Part shown: positions 60,046-64,000 of the stretch, in pieces
How the letters are laid out: each line of letters starts with the position of its first letter
How positions within the stretch are numbered: position 1 is the stretch's first letter
Assembly (NCBI GenBank): GCA_018660305.1
Contig: JABJKO010000209.1
Span: 1-64,000, forward strand
From: Rhodospirillaceae bacterium
GTDB lineage: Bacteria; Pseudomonadota; Alphaproteobacteria; MPNO01; UBA2964
Length of the DNA: 64,000 nucleotides
Direction of reading: 5' to 3'
Program-made: the position numbers and the translations under genes
The notes under the pieces: model-generated
Seen by the model: only the letters and a program-made list of their open reading frames with translations
What the model was told of the DNA's origin: nothing
The model's database searches: none

Positions 60046-60585
60046 TTAGTTATCGATCCCATGGGGCGATACGTGGCGGTCGGTGATGGGTGCGAAGACA
60101 CCGAGGATGTCGGCCCTGTCGCGTGCCAGGCTCTCGCCGGTCTCTCTGTCGATTATGGCGAGGCCTCGGCGCTCGGTAGTGCGGTCGAGACCGGCGATGT
60201 CGAGCCAGACGAAATCCGCCATAGCCGGAATTGTTTGCGCCGCGGCGGGATCTTCCAGCAGGATCAGGCATTCTTCGGCGGATACTTCGGGCGCCGCCTC
60301 CATGCCGGCGAACAGGTTACGCTTCCAGTTGGTTACACGCTCGTCCCAGCCATCGAACGTCCCGCCCCCCACGGTGCGGTAGTCCGGCCGGTCGAGCACG
60401 GCGGCGTCGCGCACCGAATGGACCGCCAGATAAGGGGCCGGCGTATGGTTGATGGCGCGGAACCGTTGCGACGCCCTGAAACCCGGTAGCGCCAGCAAAT
60501 TCGCCAGCTTCTCGTCGCTGTAATAATCGTTCCACGCGGTCTCCCGCGCCGGGTCCGTAAAGGCGCATTCCACCATATAGATCAT
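60046..60585 (-). CDS. Dimeric alpha-beta-barrel protein (EthD/DUF4286-like)
   Basis: A 179-residue protein. MIYMVECAFTDPARETAWNDYYSDEKLANLLALPGFRASQRFRA is the ferredoxin-like start of the dimeric alpha-beta-barrel family (EthD, DUF4286 and relatives). The second half, LILLEDPAAAQTIPAMADF, could be a second such fold, making it a pseudodimer. Members take part in ring cleavage and ester breakdown or are uncharacterised. It is downstream of the DUF1330 gene by 37 bases and convergent with the monooxygenase. Confidence 0.6.
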   Translation of the reverse strand: MIYMVECAFTDPARETAWNDYYSDEKLANLLALPGFRASQRFRAINHTPAPYLAVHSVRDAAVLDRPDYRTVGGGTFDGWDERVTNWKRNLFAGMEAAPEVSAEECLILLEDPAAAQTIPAMADFVWLDIAGLDRTTERRGLAIIDRETGESLARDRADILGVFAPITDRHVSPHGIDN

Positions 60586-60622
60586 CGCGTCACGTCTCCT
60601 GGTGCCTGGTTGCCGGCGGGGC

Positions 60623-60907
60623 TCATACCCCCTCGACGATGCAGACCTCGCGGTTTGCCGCATTTTTCTGGAATTCCCAGGCTTCCTGATATTCCTTCGA
60701 GTGGTAGCAGGCGACGGCCTGCTCGACGGAAGCGAACTCAACCAGGACATTTCGGGGATATTCGTCGCCCTCGAGGGTCACGCACTTGCCGCCGCGCGCC
60801 AGAATCCGCCCGCCATGCAATTCCAGTGCCGGTCCTGCAAGCTTTGCGTATTCGCCATAGGCGGCCTCGTCGGTGATTTGAACTTTGCTCATCCAGTACG
60901 CGGTCAT
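60623..60907 (-). CDS. DUF1330 family protein
   Basis: A 94-residue protein. ATG 60907 follows GGGAGGG. MTAYWMSKVQITDEAAYGEYAKLAGPALELHGGRILARGG and the closing CYHSKEYQEAWEFQKNAANREVCIVEGV are the DUF1330 pattern, another dimeric alpha-beta-barrel family of unproven function. Pairing with the next gene and the monooxygenase suggests a small oxidative pathway. Confidence 0.85.
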   Translation of the reverse strand: MTAYWMSKVQITDEAAYGEYAKLAGPALELHGGRILARGGKCVTLEGDEYPRNVLVEFASVEQAVACYHSKEYQEAWEFQKNAANREVCIVEGV

Positions 60908-61003
60908 TTCGACCCTCCCTTTGTTCTTGTGGCGGCGCATCAGTCGGTGAAAGTCTATGCGGCGTCAGGGACTGAGTCCATCGGCGCCAAAGGACCGGGT
61001 GGC

Positions 61004-61032
61004 TTGACTGGGCCGCGGCCGCGGCCTACCTA
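61004..61032 (+). promoter_or_regulatory. Sigma-70-type promoter of def-fmt-truA
   Basis: TTGACT (61004-61009), a 17-base GC-only palindromic spacer and TACCTA (61027-61032). The start would be near 61039, about 32 bases before the def ATG. Confidence 0.5.
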
Positions 61033-61070
61033 GAGGTCCTGCGGAGACAAAAATAGAGCTTTCGACGCCC

Positions 61071-61595
61071 ATGGCGATTCTGCCCATTATCAAGGCGCCC
61101 GACCCCCTTCTCAAGAAACGATGCGCGCCGATGGAACGTGTCGATGACGAGACGCGCCGCCTGATGGATGACATGCTGGAAACCATGTATGCCGCCCCCG
61201 GTGTCGGGCTCGCCGCCCCCCAGGTGGGGGTGCAAAGGCGCATCATCGTGGTGGATACCTCCGATCCCGAGGGCGACCGGACGCCCCTGCGCATGGCCAA
61301 CCCGGAAATCATCGCGGCATCGGAAGAGCTGGCCTTGCGCGAAGAGGGGTGCCTGTCGTTTCCGCAGCAATATGAGGAGGTGGAGCGGCCGTTGACAGTA
61401 CGGGTCCGTTATCTCGATCACGAGAATGAAATTCGTGAATTCGACGCGGACGGACTCCTCGCGGTTTGCGTTCAGCACGAGATAGATCATCTGGATGGGG
61501 TGCTGCTGGTCGATCATCTGTCGACCCTCAAGCGCAGTATCATTCTGCGCCGGATGAAGAAGCTCAAAAAAGAATCCGCCGGCGTCCGCGTCTGA
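61071..61595 (+). CDS. def: Peptide deformylase
   Basis: A 174-residue Fe2+/Zn2+ enzyme that removes the formyl group from new proteins. The three motifs are intact: [10 protein letters not shown] (about 44-53), EGCLSFP (about 91-97) and HEIDHLDG (about 137-144). The C-terminal helix ends in a basic KKLKKE segment. First gene of def-fmt-truA, two bases before fmt. Confidence 0.95.
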   Translation: MAILPIIKAPDPLLKKRCAPMERVDDETRRLMDDMLETMYAAPGVGLAAPQVGVQRRIIVVDTSDPEGDRTPLRMANPEIIAASEELALREEGCLSFPQQYEEVERPLTVRVRYLDHENEIREFDADGLLAVCVQHEIDHLDGVLLVDHLSTLKRSIILRRMKKLKKESAGVRV

Positions 61596-61597
61596 TC

Positions 61598-62548
61598 ATG
61601 ACCGGTCTCCGCCTTGTCTTCATGGGTACGCCGGATATCGCGCTGCCGTCGCTGGCCGCGCTGATCGATGCCGGCCATGACATTGCCTGCGTCTATAGCC
61701 AGCCGCCGCGTCCCGCCGGACGCGGCCAGCGGGAGCGGCCTTCTCCGGTTCAGGCCTATGCCGAGGAGAAGGGGATACCGGTCAGGTTTCCCACCAACCT
61801 CAAGGACAAGGCGGCGCAACAGGACTTTGCCGCCCTTGGCGCCGATGCCGCCATTGTCATCGCCTATGGGCTGATACTGCCGCAGGTGGTTCTGGATGCC
61901 CCGCGCCTGGGATGTCTCAACATTCATACGTCTTTGCTGCCCCGCTGGCGCGGTGCGGCACCCATCCAGCGGGCCATCATGGAAGGGGATACCGAAACCG
62001 GTGTCACCATCATGCAGATGGATGCAGGGCTCGATACCGGTGGGATTTTGGCGCGGGAAGCCGTTCCCATCACCGGGGAAACAACGGCGGAGGCCCTGCA
62101 CGATGCCCTGGCCGGGATAGGCGCCCGTCTGGTGGTCGAGACGCTTGAGGGATTGGCGGCGGGGGATCTGGTCGCCACGCCGCAGCCGGATGAGGGGGCG
62201 ACCTACGCCAGGAAACTCTCGCGCGATGACGGAAGGCTGGACTGGCAGCGCGATGCGGAGGCGCTGGACCGCCAGTGCCGCGCCCTCAACCCGTGGCCGG
62301 GGACCTGGTTCGAACAGGGCGGCGAACGCATCCGTGTGCTGGCCGCCGAACCGGATAGCGATGGCGCCAACCATTCACCCGGAACGGTCATCGATGACCG
62401 GGCGACAATCGCCTGCGGGTCCGGGGCGCTTCGGCTTCTGCGGCTGCAACGGCCGGGCAAGGCGGCCATGGAGTCCGATGCCTTCCTGCGGGGCTATGCG
62501 CTGACGCCGGGTATGGTTTTGGGCGCCCCTGACGCTCCGGGCTCATGA
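61598..62548 (+). CDS. fmt: Methionyl-tRNA formyltransferase
   Basis: A 316-residue enzyme that formylates initiator Met-t[29 protein letters not shown] opens the Rossmann-type domain. The catalytic Asn, His and Asp are in [20 protein letters not shown] (about 108-127) and QMDAGLDTG (about 142). The C-terminal OB-like domain includes [10 protein letters not shown]. The ATG lies four bases after the def stop, and the stop overlaps the truA start (ATGA). Confidence 0.95.
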   Translation: MTGLRLVFMGTPDIALPSLAALIDAGHDIACVYSQPPRPAGRGQRERPSPVQAYAEEKGIPVRFPTNLKDKAAQQDFAALGADAAIVIAYGLILPQVVLDAPRLGCLNIHTSLLPRWRGAAPIQRAIMEGDTETGVTIMQMDAGLDTGGILAREAVPITGETTAEALHDALAGIGARLVVETLEGLAAGDLVATPQPDEGATYARKLSRDDGRLDWQRDAEALDRQCRALNPWPGTWFEQGGERIRVLAAEPDSDGANHSPGTVIDDRATIACGSGALRLLRLQRPGKAAMESDAFLRGYALTPGMVLGAPDAPGS

Positions 62549-63297
62549 CCCGCTACAAGCTGACCCTCGAATATGACGGTACGGACTTTGTCGGCTGGCA
62601 GCGCCAGACCAACGGGGCTTCGATTCAGGAAGAGCTGGAGCGGGCGGTGCACGGTTTTTGCGGCGAGACGGTCACGGCTTACGGTGCCGGCCGCACCGAC
62701 GCGGGGGTTCATGCGCTGGGTCAGGTCGCTCACATCGATATCCAACGGGAGACCGTGCCCGATACCGTGCGGGACGCCATCAACGCCCATCTCCGGCCGC
62801 ATCCCATCGCCGTCCGGGACGCCGAAGCGGTCTCCGATGACTTTCACGCACGCTTTTCGGCGGTGGAGCGTTCGTATCTTTACCGGATTCTCAATCGCCG
62901 GGCGCCGCCCGCGATCCTGCGCGGCCAGGTCTGGTACGTCCCCGGAGATCTCGACGCGGCGGCCATGAACGAGGCCGCCCAGATTCTGGTGGGAAATCAC
63001 GATTTCACAAGTTTTCGGGCGACCCTGTGTCAGGCCAAATCGCCGGTCAAGACACTGGATTTGCTGTCGGTGACGCGCGACGGAGAGGAAATTCTTGTGC
63101 GGGCCGAGGCAAGATCGTTTTTGCATCACCAGGTGCGTAACATGGTGGGCACGCTCAAGCTGGTGGGCGATGGGAAATGGACCGTCGCCGACGTCGCGGC
63201 GGCGCTCGCGGCAAAAGATCGCGCAAAGGGCGGGCCGACGTCGCCGGCCGAGGGACTTTATCTCACCGCGGTGCGCTATCCGCCGACCACGCGCTGA
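62545..63297 (+). CDS. truA: tRNA pseudouridine(38-40) synthase
   Basis: A 250-residue enzyme that modifies the anticodon stem of tRNAs. [17 protein letters not shown] opens the fold, the catalytic aspartate is in [15 protein letters not shown] (about residue 51), and [15 protein letters not shown] is the C-terminal motif. The last 22 bases overlap the convergent membrane-protein gene. Confidence 0.95.
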   Translation: MTRYKLTLEYDGTDFVGWQRQTNGASIQEELERAVHGFCGETVTAYGAGRTDAGVHALGQVAHIDIQRETVPDTVRDAINAHLRPHPIAVRDAEAVSDDFHARFSAVERSYLYRILNRRAPPAILRGQVWYVPGDLDAAAMNEAAQILVGNHDFTSFRATLCQAKSPVKTLDLLSVTRDGEEILVRAEARSFLHHQVRNMVGTLKLVGDGKWTVADVAAALAAKDRAKGGPTSPAEGLYLTAVRYPPTTR

Positions 63298-63866
63298 AGA
63301 CCCAACAATCGGTTCGACCATCCGTCGACCATGATACTGAGGGCCAGGTCCAGAAACACAATGCCGACGGCTCCCGGCAGGGTGGCTTGCAGCGCAACAT
63401 GCGCGATGAAGCCCTGAAAAATCAAAACCGCGGCCACGACCACCACGGTCATCATCACGCTCAGGGAGGGCGAGAGAAAACCGGCCGCCGCCAGCGAGCT
63501 CACGAAAAGCAAGAGGGTGATTTGAAGGACGACCGCCCAATTGTAAGCGGCGATGTACCGGCAAAACCATTTCTGCCGATCGGTCAGCACGGCGATGTAG
63601 TACATGGCGAAGGGAAAAACCATCCAGCCGATCACATAGCCGATGGAGTGGACGAAGAACGCATAGACAGGCCCGACGGCAATGGTCGCGCCGGTGTTTC
63701 GAATGGTCAGGAGGATGGCGTAGAGCGGCAGTGCGATCACCGCGGCCCAGAACGAACGCCAGAACGCTTCGTTGGTATTGTCAAAAAACGTAATGCCGTT
63801 GGCATCAAACCGGGCCAGTCGCCAAGCGCCATAGAGCGACCGGCTGGCCTCCTGCGCCGTGATCAT
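63276..63866 (-). CDS. Hypothetical membrane protein (196 aa)
   Basis: A 196-residue protein with five likely membrane helices (about residues 38-58, 65-90, 105-125, 130-155 and 160-180). It carries no enzymatic motif I can name. The N-terminus ([26 protein letters not shown]) is cytoplasmic in character. Its start is 13 bases after the dapE stop, so it probably shares that transcript. A Yip1-like fold is possible but not shown. Confidence 0.65.
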   Translation of the reverse strand: MITAQEASRSLYGAWRLARFDANGITFFDNTNEAFWRSFWAAVIALPLYAILLTIRNTGATIAVGPVYAFFVHSIGYVIGWMVFPFAMYYIAVLTDRQKWFCRYIAAYNWAVVLQITLLLFVSSLAAAGFLSPSLSVMMTVVVVAAVLIFQGFIAHVALQATLPGAVGIVFLDLALSIMVDGWSNRLLGLQRVVGG

Positions 63867-63879
63867 GATCCAGCTTGCG

Positions 63880-64000
63880 TCATGAGGCGAAATAGCCGTC
63901 CAGCACGGCCTCGTAAATATCGGTTAGATTCTCCAGATCGCTGATGGCAACCCGCTCGTCGAGCTTATGCATGGTCTGGCTGATGAGACCGAATTCGGCA
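63880..64000 (-). CDS. dapE: Succinyl-diaminopimelate desuccinylase, C-terminal part
   Basis: Forty codons at the right edge, reading to TGA at 63880-63882. The tail [31 protein letters not shown] matches the end of DapE, where the histidine in THxxDE-type context (here TMHKLDE) is a metal ligand. DapE makes LL-diaminopimelate for lysine and peptidoglycan. The 5' end lies outside the window. Position next to truA and fmt agrees with this gene in other alphaproteobacteria. Confidence 0.82.
   Translation of the reverse strand, partial: AEFGLISQTMHKLDERVAISDLENLTDIYEAVLDGYFAS

Noticed and set aside
1..64000. CRISPR arrays, riboswitches, complete insertion sequences, attachment sites
   Set aside because: No regularly spaced repeats, no recognisable riboswitch cores in leaders, no paired terminal repeats around the IS1595-like gene and no integrase.

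Overview
The window looks like chromosomal DNA of a free-living alphaproteobacterium, probably of the Rhodospirillales or a neighbouring order. It is GC-rich and densely coded, with short gaps and many 1-8 bp overlaps. It carries ffs-dnaX-ybaB-recR, def-fmt-truA with dapE nearby, kdsB-pheA and yejABEF in orders familiar from that class, and CtrA-like boxes (TTAA-N7-TTAAC). No rRNA, tRNA, CRISPR array, prophage or complete insertion sequence was seen.

Layout. 1-2.7 kb: an iron-type ABC importer (permease cut by the left edge, plus a binding protein with a poly-lysine tail). 2.9-9.1 kb: a cobalamin-type radical SAM enzyme, an ADP-forming acyl-CoA synthetase, an enolase-superfamily enzyme and an alpha/beta hydrolase. 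9.4-20.2 kb: an exopolysaccharide/PEP-CTERM neighbourhood (PrsT-like TPR protein, PEP-CTERM protein, VanZ-like protein, O-antigen ligase-like protein), interrupted by an IS1595-type zinc-ribbon protein and three Asp/Glu-racemase-superfamily genes. 20.3-27.3 kb: an ankyrin protein, a hydrolase, and a hydantoinase/oxoprolinase A-B operon with cupin, SDR and DUF488 genes. 27.3-35.5 kb: DUF3095, SleB-type hydrolase, FemAB-like transferase, two tandem DMT exporters, a GST and a D-2-hydroxyacid dehydrogenase. 35.6-45.4 kb: an M17 aminopeptidase, a MarR regulator, a repeat-rich gap and yejF-E-B with two yejA-type binding proteins. 45.5-51.4 kb: hisN-like gene, PAS protein, cytochrome c, kdsB, pheA, nudC and a DyP peroxidase. 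51.4-54.4 kb: SRP RNA, dnaX, ybaB, recR. 54.4-64 kb: NupC, RmuC, AbrB-like protein, an FMO-like monooxygenase with two small alpha-beta-barrel genes, def-fmt-truA, a membrane protein and the end of dapE.

The strongest non-routine signal is upstream of the PEP-CTERM gene. It is a perfect sigma-54 promoter match (13182-13199) with a 17-bp palindrome about 99 bp upstream of the predicted start site, the geometry of an enhancer-binding-protein site. A small uncharacterised gene reads the other way from the same palindrome. Other points of interest are a NupC gene whose natural start appears to be AUA, a tandem racemase-family pair with a sharp step in identity, and a 74-bp direct repeat that duplicates the 3' end of yejF beside a long palindromic element. 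Tandem duplication recurs (racemase-like genes, DMT exporters, YejA binding proteins).

All functions are inferred by reading motifs in the sequence. No database search was run.
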